Source: Pseudomonas sediminis
Lineage (GTDB): Bacteria > Pseudomonadota > Gammaproteobacteria > Pseudomonadales > Pseudomonadaceae
Assembly: GCF_002741105.1 (NCBI RefSeq)
Contig: NZ_NIQU01000003.1
Coordinates: 124,001-188,000, forward strand
Reading direction: 5' to 3'
DNA length: 64,000 nucleotides
Below the pieces are notes generated by a model. The model saw nothing but the letters and a program-made list of their open reading frames with translations, did not search any database and was not told the origin of the DNA. Positions 32,773 to 41,193 of the stretch are shown here, piece after piece. The position numbers and the translations under genes are program-made. The first letter of the stretch is position 1; each line of letters opens with the position of its first letter.

Positions 32773-33263
32773 TTGTAGGCCTCCAGCAGCTTGGCGACGC
32801 CGTCAAGTTGCACATCGCCGAAGGTGTCGTCGTCGATCATCAGCGCCGGGGCCTTGTCGCAGTTGCCTAGGCAGCACACCGGCAGCAGGGTGAAACGCTC
32901 ATCGCTGGTGGTCTGGCCGAGGCCGATGCCAAGCTGCTTCTGCATCTCACTGACCACCGATTCATGGCCGCCGATGTAGCAGGTCATGCTGTCGCATACG
33001 CGAATCACATGGCGGCCCACCGGCTGACGGAATATCTGGCTATAGAAGGTGGCCACGCCCTCGACGTCGCTGGCGGGAATGCCGAGGATCGCGCCAATGG
33101 CGTCAGCGGCGCCGTCAGGCACCCAGCCGCGGGCCTTCTGCACGATCTTCAGCGCTTCGATGCTGGCAGCGCGCGGGTCTTCGTAGTGGTGCATCTCGTG
33201 CTCGATGGCCGAGCGCTCGGTTTCGCTGAGAACGAAACGGTCTGTCTTGATAAGCGTATTCAT
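32769..33263 (-). CDS. nuoE: NADH-quinone oxidoreductase subunit E (2Fe-2S)
   Basis: 164 residues. A thioredoxin-like domain holds cluster N1a with Cys90 and Cys95 ([12 protein letters not shown]) and Cys131 and Cys135 ([12 protein letters not shown]). I chose the ATG at 33263 because the protein then begins [14 protein letters not shown] like its relatives; the frame stays open upstream inside nuoCD, but that part is not conserved. Two bp separate it from nuoCD, and it overlaps nuoF by 4 bp. Confidence 0.94.
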   Translation of the reverse strand: MNTLIKTDRFVLSETERSAIEHEMHHYEDPRAASIEALKIVQKARGWVPDGAADAIGAILGIPASDVEGVATFYSQIFRQPVGRHVIRVCDSMTCYIGGHESVVSEMQKQLGIGLGQTTSDERFTLLPVCCLGNCDKAPALMIDDDTFGDVQLDGVAKLLEAYK

Positions 33264-33265
33264 GA

Positions 33266-35047
33266 TCAGCGGTCCACGTCGGCCATGACGAAGTCGATAC
33301 TGCCCAGATAGGCGATCAGATCCGCCACCATGCTGCCGCGGATCACCGAGGGGATCTGCTGCAGGTGGGCGAAGCTGGGGGTACGAATCCGGGTGCGGTA
33401 GCTCATGGTGCTGCCGTCGCTCGTCAGGTAGTAGCTGTTGATGCCCTTGGTCGCCTCGATCATCTGGAAGGCTTCGTTGGCCGGCATGACCGGGCCCCAG
33501 GAAACCTGCAGGAAGTGGGTGATCAGGGTTTCGATATGCTGCAGCGTGCGCTCTTTCGGCGGCGGCGTGGTCAGCGGGTGATCGGCCTTGTACGGGCCTT
33601 CCGGCATGTTCTTCAGGCACTGATCGATGATGCGGATGCTCTGGCGCATCTCTTCGACGCGCACCATGCAGCGATCATAGGCGTCACCATTGGCCGCCAG
33701 CGGCACTTCGAATTCGAAGTTCTCATAGCCGGAATAAGGGCGTGCCTTGCGCAGGTCGAAATCGCAACCAGTGGCGCGCAGGCCGGCGCCGGTGGTACCC
33801 CATTCCAGCGCTTCCTTGGTGTTGTACTGCGCTACACCGATGGTACGGGCCTTGAGGATGCTGTTCTTCAGCGCCGCCTTCTCGTATTCGTCGAGGCGCT
33901 TGGGTAGCCAGTCGACGAATTCCTTGACCAGCTTGTCCCAGCCACGTGGCAGGTCGTGGGCGACGCCACCGATGCGATACCAGGCCGGATGCAGGCGGAA
34001 GCCGGTGATGGCTTCGATCACCTTGTAGGCGCGCTGGCGGTCGGTGAAGGTGAAGAACACCGGGGTCATGGCGCCGACGTCCTGGATGTAGGTGCCGAGG
34101 AACAGCAGGTGACTGGTGATGCGGAAGAACTCGGCCATCATCACGCGGATGAAGTCGACGCGGGCCGGCACCTTGATGCCGGCGAGTTTTTCCACCGAGA
34201 GCACGTAGGGCAGGTTGTTCATCACCCCGCCGAGATAGTCGATGCGGTCGGTGTAGGGGATGAAGCTGTGCCAGCTCTGCCGTTCGGCCATCTTCTCGGC
34301 ACCACGGTGGTGGTAACCGATTTCCGGCACGCAGTCGACGATCTCTTCACCGTCGAGCTGCAGGATGATGCGGAAGGCGCCGTGGGCGGATGGGTGGTTG
34401 GGGCCGAGGTTGAGGAACATGTAGTCCTCGTGCTCACCACCACGCTTCATGCCCCAGTCTTCGGGACGGAAGCGCGCAGCTTCTTCCTCGAGCTGTTGCT
34501 TGGCCAGGGTCAGGCTGAATGGATCGAATTCGGTGGCGCGCGCCGGGTAGTCCTTGCGCAGCGGGTGACCTTCCCAGGTCGGCGGCATCATGATCCGGCT
34601 CAGGTGCGGGTGGCCGGCGAAGGTGATGCCGTACAGATCCCAGACTTCACGCTCGTACCAGTTGGCGTTGGGCCAGATACTGGTGGCGGTGGGCAGGTTG
34701 AGGTCGCGCTCGGACAAGGCGACCTTGATCATCACATCACTATTACGCTCCAGCGACATCAGGTGATAGAACACCGTGAAGTCGGCATCGGGAAGGCCGC
34801 GACGTTGGGTGCGCAGGCGCTCATCGACGCCGTGCAGGTCGTAGAGCATCACGTAGGGACGCGGCAGGTTGCGCAGGCAGGTGAGCACTTCGATAAGGCG
34901 CTCACGGGCGACCCAGAGAACCGGCATGCCGGTGCGGGTCGCTTGCAGGGTGAAACTGTCGTCGCCAAAACGGGCGCGCAGTTCGGCGACGACGTCCTGG
35001 TCGTCAGCCTTGTAAGGCGGTATGGACACAACGGTGTCTTGAGTCAT
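33266..35047 (-). CDS. nuoC: NADH-quinone oxidoreductase fused subunit C/D
   Basis: 593 residues joining NuoC (about residues 1-180, with [20 protein letters not shown]) and NuoD (about 205-593, with [17 protein letters not shown], the quinone-site His and the C-terminal [10 protein letters not shown]). The C-D fusion is normal for gammaproteobacteria. NuoD lies next to the N2 cluster of NuoB and contributes the quinone site. It is 63 bp after nuoB. Confidence 0.95.
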   Translation of the reverse strand: MTQDTVVSIPPYKADDQDVVAELRARFGDDSFTLQATRTGMPVLWVARERLIEVLTCLRNLPRPYVMLYDLHGVDERLRTQRRGLPDADFTVFYHLMSLERNSDVMIKVALSERDLNLPTATSIWPNANWYEREVWDLYGITFAGHPHLSRIMMPPTWEGHPLRKDYPARATEFDPFSLTLAKQQLEEEAARFRPEDWGMKRGGEHEDYMFLNLGPNHPSAHGAFRIILQLDGEEIVDCVPEIGYHHRGAEKMAERQSWHSFIPYTDRIDYLGGVMNNLPYVLSVEKLAGIKVPARVDFIRVMMAEFFRITSHLLFLGTYIQDVGAMTPVFFTFTDRQRAYKVIEAITGFRLHPAWYRIGGVAHDLPRGWDKLVKEFVDWLPKRLDEYEKAALKNSILKARTIGVAQYNTKEALEWGTTGAGLRATGCDFDLRKARPYSGYENFEFEVPLAANGDAYDRCMVRVEEMRQSIRIIDQCLKNMPEGPYKADHPLTTPPPKERTLQHIETLITHFLQVSWGPVMPANEAFQMIEATKGINSYYLTSDGSTMSYRTRIRTPSFAHLQQIPSVIRGSMVADLIAYLGSIDFVMADVDR

Positions 35048-35110
35048 GGTCTCGGTCGCTGTCGATCAACGTAGAAAGTGGGCATGACGCTTGCGCAGGC
35101 AAGCATCGGC

Positions 35111-35788
35111 TCAGACTTCGTCGGGGCTACGCAGGTTGGTAACGGCGATTCGCTGCTCGCGGCGCTGTTCCTTCTGCGAAGGCATTTCGGCACGGTAGAT
35201 GCCTTGATCGCCAACGACCCAGGATAGCGGGCGGCGCTCCTGGCCGATGGATTCCTGCAGCAGCATCAAGCCTTGCAGGAACGCCTCCGGACGGGGCGGG
35301 CAGCCGGGAATGTAGACGTCCACGGGGAGGAACTTGTCCACGCCCTGAACGACCGAGTAGATGTCGTACATGCCGCCGGAATTGGCGCATGAACCCATGG
35401 AGATGACCCACTTGGGCTCCAGCATCTGCTCATAGAGACGCTGGATAACCGGCGCCATCTTGATGAAGCAGGTGCCGGCGATGACCATGAAGTCGGCCTG
35501 GCGGGGTGATGCGCGAATGACTTCCGCACCGAAACGCGCCACGTCATGCGGGGCGGTGAAGGCGGTGGTCATTTCCACATAGCAGCAGGACAGGCCGAAG
35601 TTGTACGGCCACAAGGAATTCTTGCGCCCCCAGTTGACCGCGCCGTTAAGCACGTCCGAGAGCTTGCCCATGTAGATGTTCTTGTGAACCTGGTCCTCTA
35701 GCAGCGGGTCGGAGACGACCTCCCGCTGGCCGATCGGATACGCCTCGTTGGGCGCATTCGGGTCGACCCGAGTAAGTTTGTATTGCAT
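35111..35788 (-). CDS. nuoB: NADH-quinone oxidoreductase subunit B (cluster N2)
   Basis: 225 residues. The N2 4Fe-4S ligands include the tandem cysteines of GLSCCYVEM and those in GSCANSGG and VPGCPP-like IPGCPPRPE. It passes electrons to quinone. I chose the ATG at 35788 ([11 protein letters not shown]) because GAGG lies 8 bp upstream; a TTG two codons earlier is possible. It lies 10 bp after nuoA. Confidence 0.95.
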   Translation of the reverse strand: MQYKLTRVDPNAPNEAYPIGQREVVSDPLLEDQVHKNIYMGKLSDVLNGAVNWGRKNSLWPYNFGLSCCYVEMTTAFTAPHDVARFGAEVIRASPRQADFMVIAGTCFIKMAPVIQRLYEQMLEPKWVISMGSCANSGGMYDIYSVVQGVDKFLPVDVYIPGCPPRPEAFLQGLMLLQESIGQERRPLSWVVGDQGIYRAEMPSQKEQRREQRIAVTNLRSPDEV

Positions 35789-35798
35789 CGCCAAAGCC

Positions 35799-36212
35799 TC
35801 ATTGTTTTAGCTTCGCCTGCCGTTCACGACGTCCCTGCGGTGCCCAATCGAGCGCGCCGATACGCCAAAGATAGACAAGACCTGCCAACAGAATTGCTAT
35901 GAAAACTGTAGCTTCGATCAGGCCCGCCCAGCCGCTTTCGCGCACCGAGACTGCCCAAGCGAAGAGATAGAGGGCTTCAACGTCGAAGATCACGAAGAGC
36001 ATCGCGACCAGATAGAACTTGGCTGACAGGCGCAGACGCGCGCTGCCGGTAGGAAGCATGCCCGACTCGAAAGGCTCGTTCTTGCTGCGCCCCCAGGCCT
36101 TGCTACCGAGCAGGCTGGAAACACCGAGCATGAAGGCGATGAGCCCGCAGACACCCAGCAAGAAAACAGCGAAAGCCCAGTTCTGGGACATGGTCATTAC
36201 CGCATCAGGCAT
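35799..36212 (-). CDS. nuoA: NADH-quinone oxidoreductase subunit A
   Basis: 137 residues with three membrane helices. The conserved loop [19 protein letters not shown] and the acidic [14 protein letters not shown] helix are typical. It is the first gene of the complex I operon. GGAG lies 8 bp before the ATG at 36212. The promoter should be in the AT-rich 568 bp upstream. Confidence 0.95.
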   Translation of the reverse strand: MPDAVMTMSQNWAFAVFLLGVCGLIAFMLGVSSLLGSKAWGRSKNEPFESGMLPTGSARLRLSAKFYLVAMLFVIFDVEALYLFAWAVSVRESGWAGLIEATVFIAILLAGLVYLWRIGALDWAPQGRRERQAKLKQ

Positions 36213-36298
36213 GCCGGTACTCCTTGAATTAAGGAACGGCTTTTAATCTATTTAGCGACCAGACACCGTCGAGGGCGTTGGCGCGAAGTGTGTATACA

Positions 36299-36327
36299 AT
36301 ACTATGTGCAGACCAACTGTAAGTAAA
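36299..36327 (-). promoter_or_regulatory. Possible sigma70 promoter of the nuo operon
   Basis: On the minus strand TTTACT (36322-36327) and TAGTAT (36299-36304) are separated by 17 bp, each matching 4 of 6 consensus bases. The leader to nuoA would be about 80 nt. It is one of several possibilities in an AT-rich stretch. Confidence 0.3.
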
Positions 36328-36756
36328 TTTTTCAGAGAAAAATTATTCCCTAAATTCGATCATTTCTGATTGATTTGTCGCATCGGTGTAATTCTGAAGC
36401 GAGCCGTATGGGCTGGCGTTTCAGGACTATAGCTGATGACTCTGCTCTGGCAATTTCAAGGCGCATTCATCCGGCTAATTTGCCTCATTTCGCAGCGTGA
36501 TTGCCCTCAGCGAGATGAGCAATTCGCTGCCACTTTGGTGTTAAGGCGAAAGCATCGAATGGCTTGCTGGATTCTCAAAACGTATAGCCGGCGGCATGGC
36601 TTATCACTAAACGTTATTCATCTCCAGGTGCCGTCCAACTGATCTTGTACTAACGTGCATGAATCGCCCCGTGGCGATGCGCAGTTGATCGAGCAGTGCC
36701 CACCATCCGCTGGGTCTGCGATGTTGCCCTGCCTGGGTATGCCGACCCTTCGTACG

Positions 36757-36764
36757 AATAACAA
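36757..36764 (+). promoter_or_regulatory. Crc/Hfq-type AATAACAA motif before the hydrolase gene
   Basis: AATAACAA matches AANAANAA and lies just upstream of the GAGGGG ribosome site (36768-36773) of the secreted hydrolase gene. Catabolite control is inferred only from the motif and its position. Confidence 0.35.
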
Positions 36765-36780
36765 TATGAGGGGTTTTGCC

Positions 36781-38178
36781 ATGCCTGTTGTCCAGTCGTT
36801 GCCGCGTATTGTCCCAGCCGTTCTGTTGCTAGCCCTGAGCGCGCCTGCCAGCGCGGAGTTGGGTGATTACAATTTCTGGCAGAGCTTGAGCAATCTGGTG
36901 TCGCCGCCCAGGGCCGACAATCCGGTGACGCCTGCGCAGCGTGTCGGACCCTACCCGTTGTTGGCTAACCCGAGTGGTTTCAACAGCGGCTTCAATCCCA
37001 GTAATTACTACGGCTGGCAAACGATTCAGATGGCGCCGCAGACCGGGGCGGTGTGCGGCAATGGCTCGCCATACAAGTTCTTCATCAATCGCGTGCCGAA
37101 CACGCGCAATACCATCGTTTACCTGGAGGGCGGTGGTGCCTGCTGGGACTACGCCAGTTGCAGCGGGCAAAGTGGCATACGTGGTGCGCGCAATCCGGAT
37201 GGGATTGCCAATGACTACATGTCGCTGCTCAATCCGGGCGCAAGTCTGGTCAGCCCCTTCGTCGTGCGTCTGCACCCCTGGACGCGCGTCAAGACGCAGA
37301 ACTGGAACATGGTCTATGTGCCGTATTGCACGGGCGATATCTACTCCGGCGACAAGGTGGCGATCTACGAAGACCCGCAAGGGGCAAATCCGCCGTTGGT
37401 ATGGCACCACAACGGCTTGCGGAACATGCGCGCGGTTGTCGGGTGGCTGAAGGACAACCTGCCACGACCGACGCAGATGCTCACCACAGGGTGCAGTGCA
37501 GGCGGCGCCGGCAGCCTGACCAACTACGCCAATCTGCGCCAGGACATCGCGCCGGATCGTGGCTATCTGATCAACGACTCCGGGCCGGTGTATACCGCCT
37601 TGGCTGGCGATAATCAGGCGTACCCCTCTTATCCGCTGCAGACCCTGATCCGTCAGGCTTGGGGCCTCGATGCCGCTCAGGGGCCTTTGCAGTACCTGCA
37701 GGCGCGTCTGCCGGGCTTCAACAGCAACGACCTGGGCAGCCTGTATCCGGCGCTTTCAAGCAATCTGCCGGGTGATCGCATGGGGCATACGCATTTCTGG
37801 CAGGACCTGAACTATTCATCCTATTCCTATGAGCGCTTCTACCCGGAGATCGTCAATGCGCCGAACCAGGCTGCCAAGGAGGCCCTGATCAAGCAGCGCT
37901 GGGCGACGGACACCACGCGTCTGCGCAGCCAACTGGCCAGCCTGGGTAATGTCGGTGGTTATTTCCCGCAGTTCCGTAACGTCAACGAAAGCCATTGCAC
38001 CAGCATCATCGAGTTCGCCAACTCCGATATCCAGGAGCAGAATCTGCAGTTGGACAACTTTGTCAGCAGCGTTCTCGATGGCAGTGGACAGGTACTGGAT
38101 GCTTCGGAAAGCAGTGATATGGCTGACCGCAACAAACCCTTCAATCTGCTTTATTACCTGCTGGACCAGATGCTCTGA
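36781..38178 (+). CDS. Secreted pectin-acetylesterase/Notum-family hydrolase
   Basis: 465 residues. A signal peptide ends at about residue 25 (APASA-ELGDY). The alpha/beta-hydrolase features of the pectinacetylesterase family (CE13/Notum) are all visible: oxyanion segment VYLEGGGACWD (113-123), nucleophile Ser239 in TGCSAGGAG, Asp266 in INDSG and His405 in ESHCT. VPYCTGDIYSGD (180-191) is another family block. Cysteines suggest disulfides and an extracytoplasmic site. The substrate is unknown; an O-acetyl ester or lipid ester is possible. The ATG at 36781 is set by GAGGGG 7 bp upstream. It is convergent with the helical membrane-anchored protein, and a terminator follows. Confidence 0.75.
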   Translation: MPVVQSLPRIVPAVLLLALSAPASAELGDYNFWQSLSNLVSPPRADNPVTPAQRVGPYPLLANPSGFNSGFNPSNYYGWQTIQMAPQTGAVCGNGSPYKFFINRVPNTRNTIVYLEGGGACWDYASCSGQSGIRGARNPDGIANDYMSLLNPGASLVSPFVVRLHPWTRVKTQNWNMVYVPYCTGDIYSGDKVAIYEDPQGANPPLVWHHNGLRNMRAVVGWLKDNLPRPTQMLTTGCSAGGAGSLTNYANLRQDIAPDRGYLINDSGPVYTALAGDNQAYPSYPLQTLIRQAWGLDAAQGPLQYLQARLPGFNSNDLGSLYPALSSNLPGDRMGHTHFWQDLNYSSYSYERFYPEIVNAPNQAAKEALIKQRWATDTTRLRSQLASLGNVGGYFPQFRNVNESHCTSIIEFANSDIQEQNLQLDNFVSSVLDGSGQVLDASESSDMADRNKPFNLLYYLLDQML

Positions 38179-38192
38179 ACAGGGGTTGAACC

Positions 38193-38224
38193 AACGCGGC
38201 GACAACTTGGGTTGTCGCCGCGTT
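38193..38224 (+). terminator. Rho-independent-type hairpin after the secreted hydrolase gene
   Basis: AACGCGGCGACAAC (38193-38206) and GTTGTCGCCGCGTT (38211-38224) form a perfect 14-bp stem with a TTGG loop. Only a short T-run follows. It touches the stop codon of the convergent gene. Confidence 0.65.
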
Positions 38225-38886
38225 CAGCTGTTGGGAGCTTGTCGGTAATTGCGCTCGCGGGCCTCTTGCAGGCGTTGTCGTAGATATTGGTCGCGTGTGA
38301 GTCCATCGGGAATGTTCTGCAGTTCGAGCACCTCCTCGACGATGCGTTTTTCCTCGGCCTTGTAGCGCTCGAAGTTGGGGTCAGGCTGCTGCTCCAGCCT
38401 GGCTTCGCGCTCTGCGCTGATGACCTGATAGCGTTTGATCAGCGCTTCGGCGCGTGCTTTCTGCTCAGCTTCGTCCTCGCTGACGGCCTTGATCAGGGCA
38501 ATCTGCAGCAGCAGGGTCTCGCTCAATGCAAGCTCGCCTCGCTGCTCCATAGCATCGAGCCCTTTGCTCAGGTCCTCCGCCTGTGCTTCGCGCTTTTCGG
38601 CGTCGAGCTGCTTTGCGTGCTCGATGAGGTCTCTATAGCGCTGATGAAATCCCAGGCGTTGTTCCTGTTGCTGGATCTCCGGGCGGGCCAGCAGTTGCAG
38701 CTGCTCCGTGCTGAGGGGCGACGATGCAGGCGTCGGGCTGGCTTGCGCGGCTTGAGGTGTCGGCAGCTGCTCGGGCTCGAGGCTGAGGCGTTCTTCAATG
38801 GCAGGGCGTTGCCAGTACCAAGTCAGGGTTGCGCTGCCGATCAGAAGGCAGCTGCCCAATAGCAGGGCGTAACGAGGCGAGGGCAT
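38224..38886 (-). CDS. Membrane-anchored periplasmic helical protein of unknown function
   Basis: 220 residues. One N-terminal hydrophobic helix (about 6-24) is followed by a Pro/Ala/Ser-rich linker (about 30-65) and a long, highly charged alpha-helical region (about 66-220) full of Glu, Gln, Arg and Leu. No catalytic motif was seen. This shape (signal anchor, Ala/Pro linker, helical arm) resembles lipase-specific foldases, and it ends against the secreted alpha/beta hydrolase. The foldase motif FDYxLSA is missing, so a chaperone role is speculation. The ATG at 38886 fits the anchor; an earlier in-frame start adds unconserved residues. Confidence 0.6.
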   Translation of the reverse strand: MPSPRYALLLGSCLLIGSATLTWYWQRPAIEERLSLEPEQLPTPQAAQASPTPASSPLSTEQLQLLARPEIQQQEQRLGFHQRYRDLIEHAKQLDAEKREAQAEDLSKGLDAMEQRGELALSETLLLQIALIKAVSEDEAEQKARAEALIKRYQVISAEREARLEQQPDPNFERYKAEEKRIVEEVLELQNIPDGLTRDQYLRQRLQEARERNYRQAPNS

Positions 38887-38959
38887 AGGCAGGTTCCAGG
38901 AGGCGTCATTTGAGCTTAGGAGCTGAAAGGCCGGTTTGCCTGGACAATAAACGCAGACG

Positions 38960-38984
38960 AAAAAAAGCCCCGGCAAGCCGGGGC
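38960..38984 (-). terminator. Rho-independent terminator of aceA
   Basis: On the minus strand GCCCCGGC and GCCGGGGC pair around TT (38967-38984) and are followed by seven T residues. It lies 55 bp after the aceA stop. Confidence 0.85.
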
Positions 38985-39038
38985 AGATTAGGCAAACAGG
39001 CTGCTGCGGATGCGTGGTCCGCAGCAGGTGAACCGTTC

Positions 39039-40634
39039 TTAGTGGAACTGGTTCATGGTGTTGTCTTTACCGCTCGCCTTCAGAGCAGCTTCGCCAGCGA
39101 AGTACTCTTTGTGGTTGTCGCCGATGTCGGAGCCAGCCATGTTTTGGTGCTTGACGCAGGCGATACCCTGACGCAGTTCCTGACGCTGAACACCTTTCAC
39201 GTAGGCCAGCATGCCCTGGTCGGCGAAGTAGCCTTTAGCCAGGTTGTCAGTCGACAGAGCTGCGGTGTGGTAGGTCGGCAGGGTGATCAGGTGGTGGAAG
39301 ATGCCAGCCTGAGCCGAACCGTCGCGCTGGAAGGTGCGGATCTTCTCGTCGGCAACCTGGGCCAGTTCGGTTTCGTCGTACTCGACGCTCATCAGTTTGG
39401 CGCGGTCGTAGGCGGAAACGTCCTTGCCTTCGGCAACCATGGCATCGAACACCTGCTGACGGAAGTTCAGGGTCCAGTTGAAGGACGGGCTGTTGTTGTA
39501 AACCAGCTTGGCATTCGGGATGGTCTTACGGATTTCGTTGACCATGGCCGCGATCTGGCCAACGTGCGGCTTCTCGGTTTCGATCCACAGCAGGTCGGCA
39601 CCGTTCTGCAGGCTGGTGATGCAGTCCAGTACGCAGCGCGCTTCGCCGGTGCCAGCACGGAACTGGAACAGGTTGGAAGGCAGACGCTTCGGACGCAGCA
39701 GCTTGCCGCCGCGGTTGATCACGACGTCACCATTGCCCAGGTCGGCAGCGGACACTTCTTCGCAATCGAGGAAGCTGTTGTACAGATCGCCCAGGTCGCC
39801 CGGCTCGTTGGTTACGGCGATCTGCTTGGTCAGGCCGGCACCCAGGGAGTCGGTACGGGCAACGATCACGCCGTTGTCGATGCCCAGCTCGAGGAAGGCG
39901 TAGCGAACGGCAGCGATCTTGGCGAGGAAGTCAGCGTGAGGAACGGTCACTTTGCCGTCCTGGTGGCCGCACTGCTTCTCGTCGGAAACCTGGTTCTCGA
40001 TCTGGATGCAGCAAGCACCGGCTTCGATCATGCGCTTGGCCAGCAGGTAGGTGGCTTCCGGGTTACCGAAACCAGCGTCGATGTCGGCAATGATCGGCAC
40101 GATGTGAGTTTCGTGGTTGTCGATCTGGTTCTGGATCTCGGCAGCCTTGGCTTGATCGCCAGCTGCGCGAGCCGCGTCCAGGGCGGTGAACAGCAGGTCC
40201 AGTTCGCGGCTGTCGGCCTGACGCAGGAAGGTGTACAGCTCTTCGATCAGGTCGGAGACGGCGGTTTTCTCGTGCATCGACTGATCCGGCAGCGGGCCGA
40301 AGTCAGAGCGCAGAGCAGCGACCATCCAGCCGGACAGGTAGAGGTAGCGCTTGTTGGTGGTCTTCAGGTGCTTCTTGATCGAGATCAGCTTCTGCTGACC
40401 GATGAAGCCGTGCCAGCAACCCAGCGACTGGGTGTAGACGGAGGAGTCGGCGTCGTACTCTTCCATGTCCTTGCGCATGATGTCAGCGGTGTACTGAGCG
40501 ATTTCCAGACCGGTCTTGAAGCGGTTCTGAGCGCGCATACGGGCGACGGACTCGGGGTTGATAGCGCTCCAGCTGCTGCCGAACTTCTCTTTCAGAGCGG
40601 CTACAGCCTTGATGTCGTTTTGATATGCGGACAT
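39039..40634 (-). CDS. aceA: Isocitrate lyase (531-residue subtype)
   Basis: AceA splits isocitrate into glyoxylate and succinate, the first step of the glyoxylate shunt, needed for growth on acetate, fatty acids or mevalonate. 531 residues, the long Pseudomonas subtype rather than the 434-residue E. coli type. The catalytic loop reads SDEKQCGHQDGKV, so the usual KKCGH signature is KQCGH here. Metal-binding DADAGFGN-like ADIDAGFGN and later SPSFNWTLNF are present. Start at 40634 with AAGGA upstream; the frame stays open further upstream but is not conserved. It has a strong terminator and a long leader with its own promoter. Confidence 0.95.
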   Translation of the reverse strand: MSAYQNDIKAVAALKEKFGSSWSAINPESVARMRAQNRFKTGLEIAQYTADIMRKDMEEYDADSSVYTQSLGCWHGFIGQQKLISIKKHLKTTNKRYLYLSGWMVAALRSDFGPLPDQSMHEKTAVSDLIEELYTFLRQADSRELDLLFTALDAARAAGDQAKAAEIQNQIDNHETHIVPIIADIDAGFGNPEATYLLAKRMIEAGACCIQIENQVSDEKQCGHQDGKVTVPHADFLAKIAAVRYAFLELGIDNGVIVARTDSLGAGLTKQIAVTNEPGDLGDLYNSFLDCEEVSAADLGNGDVVINRGGKLLRPKRLPSNLFQFRAGTGEARCVLDCITSLQNGADLLWIETEKPHVGQIAAMVNEIRKTIPNAKLVYNNSPSFNWTLNFRQQVFDAMVAEGKDVSAYDRAKLMSVEYDETELAQVADEKIRTFQRDGSAQAGIFHHLITLPTYHTAALSTDNLAKGYFADQGMLAYVKGVQRQELRQGIACVKHQNMAGSDIGDNHKEYFAGEAALKASGKDNTMNQFH

Positions 40635-40936
40635 GGTCAATCCTTCAAAAAATGTGTTGGTTGAGCACCGACTACCCACGCAATGCGTGCACGGATGCAG
40701 TGGCTGCGGGAGGCTTCCACTTTGACGGCGAGAATACGGCTGGGGCGAGGATTGACCGCGAGGAGGGGGGATGTGGCGAGCATTTCGAGAACGTCGCGTT
40801 TGCCGGTTGGCTCGTGGAAACCTTGGGCACCTGCTGGGTTTTCGATCTGTCTGACGCTAAACGCTTCCCCGTCCCTCAGGACAACTTCGTTCCAGTCGCA
40901 ACCTCGTCGTACGGCCTTGTGGGCTGTTGGGACACG

Positions 40937-40965
40937 GACCGTCGCGAAGTACTTCGCGGGCGGTC
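40937..40965 (-). other. Stable hairpin in the aceA leader
   Basis: GACCG (40937-40941) pairs with CGGTC (40961-40965), enclosing the perfect palindrome CGCGAAGTACTTCGCG (40943-40958). It would sit about 40-60 nt from the start of the aceA mRNA if the promoter at 41008-41036 is right. Confidence 0.5.
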
Positions 40966-41007
40966 TGGAGATCCTTTTCAGGACCCCTGGCTAGCGGGAG
41001 CGAGGCC

Positions 41008-41036
41008 ATCATGCCTCTGGGAAAATGCTTCGTCAA
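41008..41036 (-). promoter_or_regulatory. Sigma70 promoter of aceA
   Basis: On the minus strand TTGACG (41031-41036) and CATGAT (41008-41013) are 17 bp apart, matching 5 of 6 and 4 of 6 consensus bases. The start would be near 41001. Confidence 0.55.
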
Positions 41037-41042
41037 ACGTTT

Positions 41043-41068
41043 TGTAGTGGTTTTTTAAAACTACTACA
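41043..41068. promoter_or_regulatory. 26-bp inverted repeat upstream of the aceA promoter (candidate RccR/HexR-type operator)
   Basis: Outer arms TGTAGT (41043-41048) and ACTACA (41063-41068) plus inner GTTTT/AAAAC make a nearly perfect 26-bp palindrome, 7 bp upstream of the -35 element. TGTAGT...ACTACA arms resemble targets of RpiR-family regulators such as RccR, which in Pseudomonas controls the glyoxylate shunt. Assignment to RccR is inference from memory of that motif. Confidence 0.55.
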
Positions 41069-41193
41069 TATTCAGTCGGCGACTGCTTGGTCACGCTGTG
41101 CAGCCCATGGGGTGGGCGTTTCAGGCATTTCGCGGGTTGCGTGAGTTGTCCATGGTGCTTGCGAGGGAAAGGGATGCGACTTTGGTCGGGGGG

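Larger units (their letters stand above)
36213..36780. other. 568-bp intergenic region between nuoA and the secreted hydrolase gene
   Basis: This stretch is visibly richer in A+T than its surroundings, especially 36290-36640. It should hold the nuo promoter (minus) and that of the hydrolase (plus). A 67-codon open frame at 36436-36642 has no ribosome site or recognisable protein features and is not called. TTCGTACGAA, a 10-bp palindrome, lies at 36749-36758 just before the hydrolase leader. Confidence 0.55.
40635..41193. other. 559-bp control region and leader of aceA
   Basis: No gene is supported here; the open frames seen on the plus strand are antisense to the aceA leader. The region holds a good sigma70 promoter on the minus strand (41008-41036), an inverted repeat just upstream of it (41043-41068), and a leader of about 365 nt with a stable hairpin (40937-40965). 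I saw no terminator for the secretin-domain gene that ends at 41194. Confidence 0.6.

Noticed and set aside
36436..36642. Possible 68-residue gene in the nuo-hydrolase gap
   Set aside because: No ribosome site, no known features, unusual composition; an open frame of this size is expected by chance in a 568-bp gap.
38224..38886. Calling the helical protein a lipase foldase (LifO)
   Set aside because: The defining FDYxLSA motif and the usual length (about 340) are missing; only the general layout is similar.
40625..41047. 140-codon open frame upstream of aceA
   Set aside because: It overlaps the aceA start codon antisense and covers the predicted leader and promoter; no protein features.
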